A DNA stretch of 64,000 bases from positions 17,178,822 through 17,242,821 of the forward strand of contig NC_058055.1 of the NCBI RefSeq assembly GCF_020085105.1. The letters run 5' to 3'. This document shows, one piece after another, positions 48,361 to 60,643 of this stretch. Under the pieces are notes generated by a model. It made no database searches. It had not been told where the DNA came from and worked only from the letters and a program-made list of their open reading frames with translations. Position numbers and translations under genes: made by a program. The stretch is from Siniperca chuatsi (Eukaryota > Chordata > Actinopteri > Centrarchiformes > Sinipercidae). Positions within the stretch are counted from its first letter, which is position 1. Every line of letters begins with the position of its first letter.

Positions 48361-48587
48361 TGTGCGTGCATGTGTGTGTGTGTGCGTGTGTATGTGTCCT
48401 CCCAGTAGAGTATTAGAGCTAATCAGCTTGCCTCTGCAGCACAGATCTCCGCTTCATGGGGATCTACTACTCTGAAATGACAGACAGAACCAATCTAAAG
48501 TATGACGAACCTGTGCTGATGTGTTAGCTGTAGCTCACCTGAGGAACCTCCTGAAGCTCTGATAGCAAACCCTCAGTTCTGTCTATA
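47454..48587. other. ehbp1l1-rce1 gap with TG microsatellite
   Basis: No gene seen. A (TG)n tract with TATG and GCGTG interruptions runs about 48315-48396. Near 48105-48120 there is GGTTTGATTCCCGG, which looks like a tRNA B box and may be a SINE remnant; no clear A box was found. Confidence 0.45.
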
Positions 48588-48757
48588 ATGCAAGTGGAAC
48601 ACGCCCATACAAGATGTTGGGTGTGTGTACTAAGCTGCCTTCTGCTCGCCTGTCTGTATGTCAGCAGTTTGTACGTCTGGAGAAGCAGCTTACCCAGGTA
48701 TACAACTCATCAGCAGACCTGGGACAGTGCTGTTAGACCAGACTGTTAAACTGTTGT

Positions 48758-48835
<78 letters not shown>

Positions 48836-51800
48836 TGCAGGGACCATCCCAGTGTGATTAAGCGTCGCTGTGCCAGTGTGCTGCTGGTCTCCGCAATGTC
48901 ACCTGCAGTGGTGAAGGCATGGATGCAATGGGCTGATGTCAGGGTGAGTACACATGAACAAAACAGAGGCCATAGTTCACCGCAATAAACAATATCCTAA
49001 CAAACCACAGAGAATTAACTTCTTCCTGTTCAAACACTTATGATCTGAGGTGGTTTGTGTACCAGTGTGAATCTATAGCAGTGGTGGAATGTAACTAAGT
49101 ACATTAACTCACAAGTACCACAGCCCTCATCCATCCTCCAGGTAGAGAAAGCAACAGGTTGAAATGTGAACATCCATTACACGGGGAGGTCAAATGTCAG
49201 TGTCAGTCAAGCTGAGAGGGATTCAGTGTCTTTTTCATGGACACTTCACAGAGGGGACTAAACCACCTCCGGGTGAAGGACAGTGTCCTCACTCCTGGGG
49301 TGATCTTCGCTATACATAAGGTGTTTTGTGAGGTTAAGCCTGGGATCACATTGGCTTAACTTTATAATCACTTTAGGGTAAAAACTATGTTTGTAAAGCT
49401 ACATTCTGCCCTTCCAGGTCCACGTGTCTGTGTGGGAGTTGATGGGAGTTCGTTTGGAAGGTCTGATTCCTGCAGCCATACTGCCACTGCTACTAACTAT
49501 GGTACGTCAGGGAGTCTCAGCCCAGATTAAACCTTGAAGAAAAATAGATAGAGGAAGAGTTTTTTGTAGCTTCAAACACTACTCTGTGGATCTCGTTTCC
49601 CTCTTAGAACATTTTACTTATGCTGCACTAAGGCAGGTTTGACATTTAAGAGATTCAATTTCCATTCCCAATATGATACAGCGTGGCTTTACAACCTTAT
49701 GCATTTTGCAGTGATATCCCATGAGCATGTTTAAACCACACATTGAAAAAAATGTACCCTGTAGTCTCTAGATCGTCCTCTTTCATCTTTTTTTTATATA
49801 TATACTGTAGAAACATTTGATTTTATTCTTAACATCAGGTATTTTATCTCGGTACCCTGGTTCATTCTGCGATGGACAACCCCGAAGGCTTCACTGGGGA
49901 ACTGCAGTCTGCACTAGGTGAGTTAAACTTTGTGTCCACTAAATGTTATAATAAATGTTAGAATTGGGGTTGTGGAGTTTTACACATGTGCTTGCATTTG
50001 ATGCGTATGTCGTCATAAAGTCTTGACTTTATTTTCCCAGATGTTCAGTCATGGAGGATGTGTGTGGGAGATGCAGTGTGGCTCAGGAACCAGCTGGTGG
50101 CACCAGTGACAGAGGAGCTGGTGTTCAGAGGGGCCATGCTGCCCATGCTGGTGCCCTGCACTGGACCCACAACTGCCATCTTCATGGCTCCGCTGTTGTT
50201 CGGTGTTGGTATGGCAACCAGACTGTAAACAACTCATATTTACGATCTGCTTTTAACTTTTTTACATAGGTCTTGAGAAAAGAAGATCCCACACTCTGCT
50301 CTTGCTCAGCATCACAATCTATTAATCATACTAACGTTTTGGTCCATGACATGCCATGGCATCTCATCGTGTACCGTGGTATGCTCTAAGGAGTTTCAGG
50401 ATTTTATAGACCTACTTATGGTACACTCAAGATACAAGTAGTGCATATGATTACACAACTTTTAATGACTTATGAAAGCTGCAAGGGCGATGTTTTCATT
50501 CATCAGATATGCAATTTCTGTAAATATTCTTGTAAATAGACTTTATTATGTGTCGTGATGTCTCACTTGTTCCTGTCTTTCTTTTCTTTTTCTTAAATGT
50601 GGAATATAATGTGACAGACTGTACACATGTCGCTGTCAATCATTGAGAGACACTCCCACAGCAGAATAATTGTCCCAGTCCTGTGCACACAAAATGGGCA
50701 TTGTCTATTTAAGATCAGTGCTGTAAGAATTGTTTAAAACACTCTTGACGAAGGTCCATAGGGACCGAAATGTTAGTATGATCAATAAATTGTGATGCTG
50801 AGCAAGAGCATTGTGAGGATCTTCTTTTCTCAAGATTGAATTGATACTTTCCAACGCATCTGCATCTGAGATAGTTGGATGTGCAAATATCTCCTTTGGG
50901 AAAAACTCTTTTACATTAAACATTAGGACTATGTTGACATTATCATAACAGATTAATGAATGATAAAATACATCTGTTAACTTACTGCACTTTATACTTT
51001 GGAATATAGAGAATGAAATCTTTTTGTCCTTTTTGCCTAAATGCATGATAGCAAGTGCTGCATTATTCTGAATGAAAACTTATCACCGTGATTCATAGCT
51101 ACTTCATGGTGTCTTTTTAGCCCATTTCCACCATATCATAGAGCAATGGCACCTCCACAAGGACAGTATGAGTGTCATCCTCTTGGTGTCAGGTCAGTTG
51201 GCTTACAAAACTCTGCTCAAATAAACCAAACTGTAACAATGCAAGCTAATGAATTCAAACAAAGTTAGATAATCGGTAACAATGTGTAATTTTGGGATTG
51301 ATATATGGTTTTTGGATCATGTAGTAAATTCTGTCAACATTATGAATAACCTTTTAGTACATCACACAACTGCATTAATTAACTTTTACTTTTCAAATCC
51401 TGCTTTTGCACCAAAGTCATCTACATTCAAAACCATACTGATTTTAAAGAGGAAGGTCATCAATTTGGCACGTTTCATGGAAATTCTCTTCTGTTGCAGG
51501 GATGCAGTTCTTGTACACAACTGTGTTTGGTGCCTTTACTGCCTTTATATTCATGAGAACTGGTGAGACATGAAGAGAACAGCACATTGACTTGCTAACA
51601 CCTACAGTTAACACACCTCATTAAATCTGTATCTGTATTAAATCTCTTTCTATAGGTCATGTTGTGGGTCCAGTTTTGTGCCATTCATTCTGTAACAGTA
51701 AGGGCCTGCCTGACATCAGCTCTGCCCTGCAACATCCTCAACGATCAGCTCTACTCTTCTCTTATCTCATGGGGTTGCTGCTGTTTCTGGTGCTACTCTT

Positions 51801-51876
51801 CCCACTGACAGACCCCGTCTTTTATGGTGCTATTCCCATCTGTAGCCTGGCTCCCTCTCCAGCGTCTGTATGCTAG
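48588..51876 (+). CDS. rce1: CaaX prenyl protease 2 (Ras-converting enzyme 1)
   Basis: ER-membrane protease that removes the last three residues of prenylated CaaX proteins such as Ras. Exons about 48588-48697, 48841-48943, 49419-49501, 49839-49917, 50041-50208, 51121-51192, 51500-51562 and 51656-51876 encode roughly 299 aa; one edge near 49419 may be off by a base. The ATG at 48588 follows an in-frame stop at 48552. [15 protein letters not shown] then [14 protein letters not shown] mirrors the human first membrane segment. Catalytic motifs of the ABI/Rce1 family are intact: the EELVFR glutamates near residue 150, [13 protein letters not shown] near 185, and [10 protein letters not shown] near 236. 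Several hydrophobic spans fit a multipass protein. Intron 1 is only 143 bp and about half TG repeat. The N-terminus is shorter than in human. Confidence 0.94.
48762..48834. repeat. rce1: (TG)n tract abutting the rce1 exon-2 acceptor
   Basis: 73 nt of pure TG ends 6 nt before the exon-2 boundary (sequence ...GTGTCTGCAG then exon). It stands where the polypyrimidine tract would be. Directly visible. Confidence 0.95.
49078..49118. repeat. Short hAT-MITE fragment
   Basis: CAGTGGTGGAATGTAACTAA matches the end of the 45053-45432 element in orientation and text; the rest of the element is absent. Lies in rce1 intron 2. Confidence 0.55.
50271..50835. mobile_element. Non-autonomous element with about 75-bp terminal inverted repeats, rce1 intron 5
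   Basis: The left arm (from TCTTGAGAAAAGAAGATCC through ATCATACTAACGTTTTGGTC) is the near-exact reverse complement of the right arm ending GGATCTTCTTTTCTCAAGA. The pairing covers roughly 50271-50345 and 50760-50835, enclosing about 415 bp of AT-rich DNA. No coding frame is seen. The right arm includes GAAGGTCCATAGGGACCGAA, which can itself fold (GGTCC with GGACC). Confidence 0.8.
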
Positions 51877-51963
51877 ACTAAATTAAATAAAAATGTACTC
51901 CGCTCTTAAAACTTTTTTTACTTTGGATTTCATTTTGGGTTTGGTTTTCAGATTTTAAATAAA
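51877..51963 (+). other. rce1: rce1 3' UTR with two poly(A) signals
   Basis: AATAAA lies only about 10 nt after the stop (51886-51891) and again at 51958-51963. The first would leave an unusually short 3' UTR; the second is more likely the working one. Confidence 0.5.
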
Positions 51964-52118
51964 GAGTGTGTGTGCATGTATGTGTGTGTGTGCATGAGAA
52001 GAGAATGATTCTAGCACTTCAGACATTTCCTGGATGGTTGAAAATATTTCCTACTGTATTGAAACACAACACCAGTACAACTTTCCCAGGCTGAGAGAGA
52101 GAAAGAGAGAGGTATGTT

Positions 52119-52227
<109 letters not shown>

Positions 52228-52476
52228 CAGAGAAAAGGTGAACAGATGAACTGTGAAAGCAAATGAGTGGAGGAGACAGCAGTAGAGAATGACACATATG
52301 CAGACAGAGAGAGAGACAGACAGAAACACAGACACAGAGGGCCAACAAACACACAAAAGGAACCAAAGTGTTGAGAGACAGCTATGTAAAGTCACATTAT
52401 TAGGACAAATAAGGCTATGAAAGTCAGGCTTGTGAGAAACATTTACAGCCAGAAGCAACAAGAGCAATGCCAACAG

Positions 52477-52572
52477 ACATGAAGAGAAGAGAAGAAGAGA
52501 AGAGAAGAGAAGAGAAGAGAAGAGAAGAGAAGAGAAGAGAAGAGAAGAGAAGAGAAGAGAAGAGAAGAGAAG
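52477..52572. repeat. Pentanucleotide (AGAGA)n array
   Basis: About 18 near-perfect AGAGA units with one early AGAAG variant, all purine on this strand. Confidence 0.95.
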
Positions 52573-55500
52573 AAAATAAAGGAGAACAGAAAAGGAAAGA
52601 TGGAAGAGGAGGATGGGGGGAAACGTTAGTGTGTCCCCAAGGAAATTTAGAATGTGGAATAGCAGAGGAGAAGAGAGGAGATTCAGGGTCAGTGGAAATA
52701 GTGAAGGTTTAGGACTGAGAGGTGAAAGGTTGTGTCAGGCGATTGAGATTTATGAGACAGACTGATGACCTAAACCAGGGAATTCACATATATTTCTCTA
52801 TCTGCACACTGCTCTAGACTGCAGTGTTATATATTAGCATCATATATTTAATTTCAGCACCAATTCCCCATGACTTCGAATACCAACTAAACTGTGGTCA
52901 CAAACTGGGGTTTATCTTCTACTCAGCTCTGTGAAATTTTGGAAAAGGTTAGGTTTAAAGGGATTAAAGAGGGGTTTTTTTTTATCTTTATTTAGTCAAG
53001 GAAAGACTGCTGATTGCTCATCATGCTTCCTGTCTGCTTTGCTTTCATACATTTCAGCTTAGTCATACTTGGGATCTTTCCAGTACAACAAAGTCTTCAG
53101 CTGCTGGCTGCTGAGAGTTTGAGGATTTGGAGGACTTTGCTGCTCTGGAACAAGCTTGACAGTAGTTTTTGCAAGAAGCAACTGTATTACCTATTTACCT
53201 CCCCAGTGTTTTCCCCCCGAGGATTACAGGAGATTAATCTAACAACCTGGCGACCACCTTCTAAGTCTGCCAGGTGACTAGAGAGCAAAGAAAGACTCTT
53301 ATTCGACTTCCCCGCACAAAACTGGTCTGCAAAAGATTTTAGCATTGTGGTTAGGGAATGATTTATCATCTTTTGCTGATGCTGAGTCAGGCAGTTTACT
53401 GTTTTTCTGCAAGTTTTTTCAGAATAGCTGTTTTTTGAGAGGCACTCTGAAAGTGAAAACTGAGGTCAGGTCACATGAGGGATGTGGGTTACAAAATGTG
53501 AAGTTTCAACAGGAGAGAAGACCCGAGAGAATAGGAGGAAATGGTGCAGAGAGAAGTCAGACATGTGGTGGGTTATCTCAAAGGTCCTGCACATCAGATG
53601 CCTGTCTGTCTCTGTTGCTCTGTCGAGCCTTCGTGTCCTGTCCCTTTCTTGTGGAGTCGTCATCCTTTCGTCCCACTGTTAATGCATTTACCATTACACA
53701 CACACTAACACACACACACACCACAAATGGCTCTGTCTCTGGAGAAATATGACTGTATCATGAAAGACACTACAAAGTAGTGTAAGATGTCTGTGTGCGT
53801 CTGTGTGTGTATGTGCATGGCCGTGTCTTTGGAAAAGCTGAGCCTCTCATCTGGTAAAGGAATAATCTGTCAGGAATTATCCTCTCCCAGTGCTCTCTCC
53901 ATCTCTCTTTCTGCCTCTCAGCAGTTTCGTAAACCTTAACGGTTTTCTGGTGATTTTCTAGCAGAGTTTCTGTTTGTCTGAGGTTTGTTTAGACATGTGT
54001 GATTCTTTATGTGCGGAAAACTCCAATTGCTGCCCAGACGATCATGCATTTGTGTCACCTGAGCCTATGCTAGTCATTTTGCTTCTTTCTTTTTTTTTAC
54101 TTTCTCCAAAGCGAAAAAAATGTTTCTGGACAGATAGCGCTGGATCACTGCAGTTTCCATCAGCGGCCATGTTTGTTTTAAACTTGCCATATGACTTCTA
54201 ACTGGAAATTCAGTAGCAGCTGTTAACACAATTTTTTTTCCATTTTTTTTTGCCAGTTTAAAGAATGCAATGCAAGAATACTTGTAAATGAGAATGACTT
54301 CTTGTTTTTCAGGAAAGTAAGTAAATGAAGATACAGATTAGGTTTTCCAAACCCTCCCCATGCCCAGTTGGTTGCCTGTTCTCAATCTGAAAATCTTAAA
54401 TTGTTCCTCTGGAGCTAATCAGTGGCTTAGGAGGCTGTGTTTGTACTGGGCAGCTCCCAGGTGTGAAAATGAGTGAAACTGAGCATGAAGGAATGAGGAC
54501 ATGGCTGAAAAGCATGCTCAGTAAACTCTTCCATGGTTAAATAAAGGTTAATAAAGGTCACCTGGCATATGGACACTACTTAGACATAGCTCTGATGCAG
54601 GGTTACCAACTAGCTTACAGCTACCTTCAAAAGTGTCCAAACTCTTCCAGTTGAGGGTTGAAGTAACTGTAGACTTCAGCTGGCAGGGAATTATTCCTTC
54701 TGGATTCAGCCGTTCGACAGCGACCCCAGTCTGCTCGGATATTTGTGGTGAAGCTTTGTTGACAGTCTGGGTGTGGAAGGAGGGCATTCTTGTCTGCTAT
54801 GAAAGATGAAACATATGGACCTTGTGGAAGAAGTGGATAAAAGTATCGTCTTTTTCCTCCACTCCACAGAAATCACCAGGAATGCCTACACTCCATTATT
54901 TAACCACAAGGCCGCAGCTAATTGCTTCAGTGTGTGTGTGTGTGTGTGTGAGAGACATAAGACACCAGTGGTTGGGAAAAATGAATTGACGTGTCCTGCT
55001 GTATTTGATATGGCACAAACGCGTCAATAGGCCAGAATGGTGAGAGTCTATACTCCACTGACCCAAGGCAACAAGGAAATAACAATGCCGTTTCCTTGAC
55101 ATCAGTGTGGAAGCTCGGTGAGCTTGGGACCAGTGGCAGTCCTACTTATTTGGCCAGAAGTCAAGAAAAACATTTTAATTATCAAAGCAGAGGCAGAGAA
55201 AAGTATGACACTTGTAAAATGAATTACTTTGCAGACTGCTGGCCCTGCACAGCCACACGAGTTAGGATATTTACATCCACAAACTCTCATATAGAAACAG
55301 AATTAAATCTAATATAAAATGTTCCATAAACACATTGGTAATATATTGACATAAAGCAGATTTAGCAATGTATTTGTAATGTTTTGTGGAATATAAGAAA
55401 TAATATACTGACAACAACTATATATTTCAAATGTGTTGCCACATATTTTCCTACATTTAACACATTTATTTAAATAAGGGATTGAAGGTGGCTATATTTC

Positions 55501-55749
55501 TTGCATTTAATAACAAATTCTTGCACAAAAATGGCAATATGCTTAGGTGTCAAAAAAGACTTCAAATGCATATTATATATATATATATTTGACAAAATGG
55601 GATCTTGGTGAAGGTCTAACGACTGAAACCTTAGCTCTCCCCAATATACTGGCATGTAAAGTATAGGCTACAGTAGGTCCTTCTACACGTTCAAACGTGT
55701 TTTATACATTACAGTAAATTTTTTAGCCATGTTAAAAATGTGTGATGGC

Positions 55750-56260
55750 AACATCTGTCTGTTGGTTGGCGACCCACCACTTTGTTCGAGACTGAAATAT
55801 TTCAACAACAATTAGATGGATTGCCATGAAATTTTGTACAGACATTTGTGGTCCTGAGATGGTGAAGCCTACGACTTTGGTGATCCCTGACGTTTCATCT
55901 AACGCCACCGACAGGTCAAAGTTTTCACCATTGAAATATCTCAATATTTACTACTGTAGCAATCAGACATTTTTGATTTTTTTGGTTTGAAACTTTGTGA
56001 TCCTCTGACTTTTTAATTTGTCTTTATGACCAAATACAAGCAAACTAATGACTTTACCAGCATCTGCTGATGTACTTTGTGTTTAGTGCAAACAGCAAAT
56101 GTTAGCATGCTAACAGGCTAAACTAAGATGGTGAACGTGACAAACATGTTAGCACTATCATTGTGAGCATGTTAACATGCTGACATTAGCATTTAGCTCA
56201 AAACACTGCTGTGCCTGAGTGTAGCCTCCCAGAGTTTCTAGCATGGTTGTAGACTCTAAT
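55750..56260 (+). repeat. Dispersed teleost repeat
   Basis: Text such as GATGGATTGCCATGAAATTT, GACTTTGGTGATCCCTGACG, then GTTAGCATGCTAACAGGCTA and GCTAACATGC-type repeats is a well-known non-coding fish repeat. The copy at 39556-39945 is in the opposite orientation. Confidence 0.7.
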
Positions 56261-57179
56261 CTGTTTTTTTGCATTTTAAAGGGCTGTGTCTGTGGCTCTG
56301 TAACTTTCCGAAACCGACAATCCAACATTCACACCCACATCATGCAACGATTGGTCAGGTGTGCAGAGAACTTTTCTCTCTAGTTCTCTTTTTCATTCTT
56401 TACACAACTTTTTCTGTCACTTTTCATGTACAAAGAAGTGCAACACTGAATGTCTTCCAGGAGACACTGTCTGAAAATGTGTGCTGTTATCCTTATATTT
56501 AAATGCTTATTGCATCTCCCCGCTCTCTATGAATGCCAGCTTTTCACTCTTTGTACTAGTGTGGCCGTTCATTAACAATTTTGCTTTCTGACGCATGCTA
56601 GCTCTTTTCTAGCATAACCCAGCTTTGGTCTTGTTAAATACATGTTACATGTTCTTTTAGTGAAAAGTATTTTATCAAACCAGATACCAAAGTGGCCACC
56701 AAAGAACATCAAATCAAGAACAGCTATTGAGCTGCTAAAAAATAGAATTAGTGGGTGAAGTGAAATGGAGAGGCTTTGGAGCTGGAAGGTACAGTTCAGC
56801 TGCTTGAAAGCCAGAAGCTGAGAATGTATCAGAGCCAATAATGATATGTGGCAAGTGGCTAGGAGTCAAGGAAAATAGACTGTGACCTAGGAGGCAGGGA
56901 ATATAAAATCAAGAGATCTATATGTTCCATTAAAGGTCTTTGGGTTGAGAGATAGAGCAGCTTGGATGTAGTGTAAGTACATTAATGTGAAAGGGGGGAA
57001 TGGGGAGTGCAGGCCTATGGAAAGGAGAAGTTTTGTCTGTTCTATCAATTACATTTGTGGTATGTGCTGGGGGGGTGTCTGAGCAGAGGGAGGGGTCGAC
57101 CAGCCTGAATGATAGAATAAACAGAAAAAGAGTGGGAGGTTTGGGGTAAAAGTTGAGGTTCTGGAGGAGAGATTGCTGA

Positions 57180-57420
57180 CTTGGAAGCCCTAATAATGAA
57201 ACTAAAAGAGAGGAAGGGGAGAGGAGTAGCAAGGAGAAGATAAGGAAAGGGAGGAAAGCAAGAGGATGCAAGAAAGGAGAGGGGACAAACGGGGAAAGAA
57301 AGAATAATAAGGAAGGGAGAGAGGAGACGGAGGAGAAAGGAGGATGGGGGCAGTCCAAGAAAATGAAAATCAGAGGAAGATGGGAGGAGGATGAGGGATG
57401 TGGAGGAGGAGGAGGTGGGG
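57180..57420. repeat. Purine-rich (GGA/GAA) tract
   Basis: About 240 bp is nearly all A and G on the + strand (for example GGAAGGGAGAGAGGAGACGG), with no coding sense. Such tracts can form triplex DNA; that is inference. Confidence 0.6.
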
Positions 57421-59644
57421 GTGGGGACCAAGACCAAAAGGCTCTTTAGGTTCTCCGGGATCCTGAGGTTTTATGTTTGTTCTCCCTCTAGTTCCGATGG
57501 TTGTTACATAACTGGAAAAGACTGCTGAATAGTTAGCCTGTATATATTCTGTCTGCCAAAACCAACACGCCTCACAGCCAGCCGACTCATCTGCTGTACA
57601 CAGAGCGAACAAAGGCTCGGACACACATAGGGATGCAGCTAATAACCGATTCAGCTACACATACAGCATGACTTTTCCATCTCATCATCCTGTGTTAAGA
57701 AGCTACAGCGGGTGAAACTTTGCTGTCAGTTTTAAGTTTGCTTTAAACAATCACTTCACACCAGACATAGAGGAAAGTTGCAGCATATGATAATGACATC
57801 AAGCTGCCTAAATTGTGTTGTGGCAGCTCACAATTTCCACAGAGAAAAACGTGATGAGCATTTCTGTGAAGGCCTATTGTTTGCCCAAGCACTTTTCCAC
57901 TTATGTTGCTTAGATTACTCGACAATTCAGCTTGTTTGTGTGTGGTAGACCTTAATTAACAGTCTCGTGCCCATTTTTTGTCCCTTACACAGCAGCTTTA
58001 AATCTGTAACATTCCCATCAGGGCTTGAATCCTCAGAATCACAGTTATGGGCTTCATTTTGTATTCTTTGGCTTTGCGTGCGGCATAGCTACAAGGAAAA
58101 ACAAAAAGATCTTATTTTTCTTTGGAAAATCCAAACGCAGCCTTTGATTTTGCACCAGACGTACCATTCATGGCGGACGGATCATGTGACGGCAGTGGAG
58201 GTACCCCCAGTATGCACAGCTACTGAGAGGTCAGGCTGATGCACATCTGGCATTTCCTGTTTCCTCTCCTCCATATGCCCCCGAGTGGTAGCCACACGCA
58301 CACACACTGAAGAACACTTACGCATACGCTTACACATCTGTGCCCATGCGAAGTTATTGTATAACAGCATAAGAATGAACTCACACACACACACATCTGC
58401 ATAGTCCAACAGGTATTCCTGTTCCATACTCAAATGTTTCCATTGGACTGTAAAAAGTTCCAGCTGGTATGGACTTGGTAGAAAGACGAGATGAGTGGGG
58501 GTGGTGGCAGAAAAAGAGAAACTACAGTGAAAAGTGGTGGTAAAGACAGAGATAATAATTATTATACTAATTATTATGATAATTAGATTAAGAGAAAGAA
58601 ATAAAAAGGCATGAAAACAATGACAGGCTAACAGAGAACAGGAAAAACAGACAGAAAAACAGAAAGTGGAAGAGAAAAAGGAGAGGAGAAGAAGAAGGGG
58701 GAGACAATCTCTGCATCTCACAGAGCTGACAAACACTTTCCACTGCTGTGGATGCTGTGCAGCATGCATTACTTGAAGCTGTGAGTGTGTGTGTGTATGA
58801 GAGTGCATGTGTGTGTCTGAAGCCATAGGCAAGATGGGGGGACAGAATGGTGCCGTATGGTTTTCATAACTCCCCCGTCAACCCCTCCAGCCTTTCCTTA
58901 TACACTCACACACTTTACCAGCCCCCTCTTCCAAAAACACACAATTCTTTTTCCTCTACGTAGCCTCCCCCCTTACTACCCTCCCCCATCTTTCTCTCTT
59001 TCTGAGGTTCAGTCAGAAAGCCAACTTTGCAGAGGCAAGAAAGCCCCAGCAGGATCAGATACAGATCACTGAAATTCATCAGATTCATATATGGACTCTA
59101 TTTAACTCTTTTGGACTTAGCCAAAGGGCATATTGCTCCATTCAACAATTTTGAACCCTGGACTCTACTGATACTTCACTGGGCTTTATTTTGGACTGTA
59201 CTGGACTCAACTGGACTTTCTAGGACTGCATTGGTTTCCATTTATTTTATATGGGATCTGGTGAAATCTACTTTACTGTGGCAGCAGTGCTGACAAGTTG
59301 CTGATGAATGGAGTTTGACTGTAGGTCTATTTGTCTAAAGTCTTGGGCAATCCAAGGTATATTAAGGTAATCCAATGTCAGTTTTGGATTTATCTGCCTC
59401 AGATTACTTTGAGTAAAAGGTCAGTTAGACCAGATTATTTATTTAAATACAGTAACCGGATAGAAAAAATAGAACAGGTCTGGCTTGGCAAGTTTCAGTT
59501 TGTTAAATTCATTCAAGTGAGTGAATTTGGGTCAGGTCTGTTTGAATAGGAGGTCAGAAAAAATAGTTATTGTCCTTTATTAGGTTATTTATTTTGACAG
59601 TAACAGTGGGGTACGCATTTGAATGTTGGCCTAGTTTAAACCTC

Positions 59645-60607
59645 ATGTCTTGGTGGAGGATGCAAAAGATCATCAGGAGCAGCAGCTGCAGCAGCATGAG
59701 TCTCCTGTGTGTCCTGTGGCTGCTGATGGTCTGTCTGGCTCCTGGAAGCCGAGGCCAGAGACTGAGGGAGTCGGAGGGGGAGCAGCCAGCAGCTGAGGCT
59801 CAGCTGGCGGAGAGAGACGCACTCTGCCACCAGGAGGGATGCTTCACTGTCTTCCTCCAGAGGAGAACCTTCAGGGAGGCTGGGCGAAGCTGCCGGGAGC
59901 GAGGTGGGACCCTGGCAACGATGCACACAGACAAGGCAGCGGGTGTGGTCCATGAGCTGCTGTCGGCCATCAAGGCACAGGGGACCAGGTCAAGGCTTCG
60001 CCTCTGGATTGGGCTGCACAGACCTCCACGCCAGTGTTCATCCACCCGACCACTCAGAGGATTCGTCTGGGTCACAGGCAAAGTTTCACCTTTTTGACAT
60101 TTGACCTTTCAGTGCTCCTAATATTGACCATCATCACCTTATCAGCCATTTTATTGGATTTAAATAAGTTAGCTGAGACAAAACTGCCCCCAAATAGGAA
60201 AAGGTACATAATGGCATGTCTTTTCTTACAGTTAAGCATTTAAGCATTCCCTCCCCCGGTCAACTATTTAAAGATCACTGCACTTACAGCTAATGTGAAT
60301 ACTGCAAAATGAAAAGTTTTTGACTGTGATCTAATGGAAAATCTGTGGGTCAGTATAACTGATGCTAAATCTGTTCAAAACCTCAGTAGTTAGTTTTACA
60401 TACTTGACTAAATTGGTTCTGGCAGTGTTTGTTGCCTAATATATACAAAATTAAATTAACCAATGCTAGATTTAAGCCTATTTTACTATATTGTTGTATC
60501 ACAAGTCGACATGTGTTCAACTAAAATCTATAGACTTTCCTAAACTTTCATTAAATCAATTTTAATCAGTGATTACAACCATTCGGTCTACTTCAATATT
60601 ACTATTT

Positions 60608-60643
<36 letters not shown>

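Noticed and set aside
56930-57624. Overlapping - strand frames of 84-142 codons, Pro/Ser/Leu-rich
   Set aside because: Antisense of a non-coding purine-rich tract; no splice signals or similarity.
58182-58832. 216-codon - strand frame before cd248
   Set aside because: Composed of CA-repeat and AT-palindrome translation with runs of Ile; no domain or splice support.
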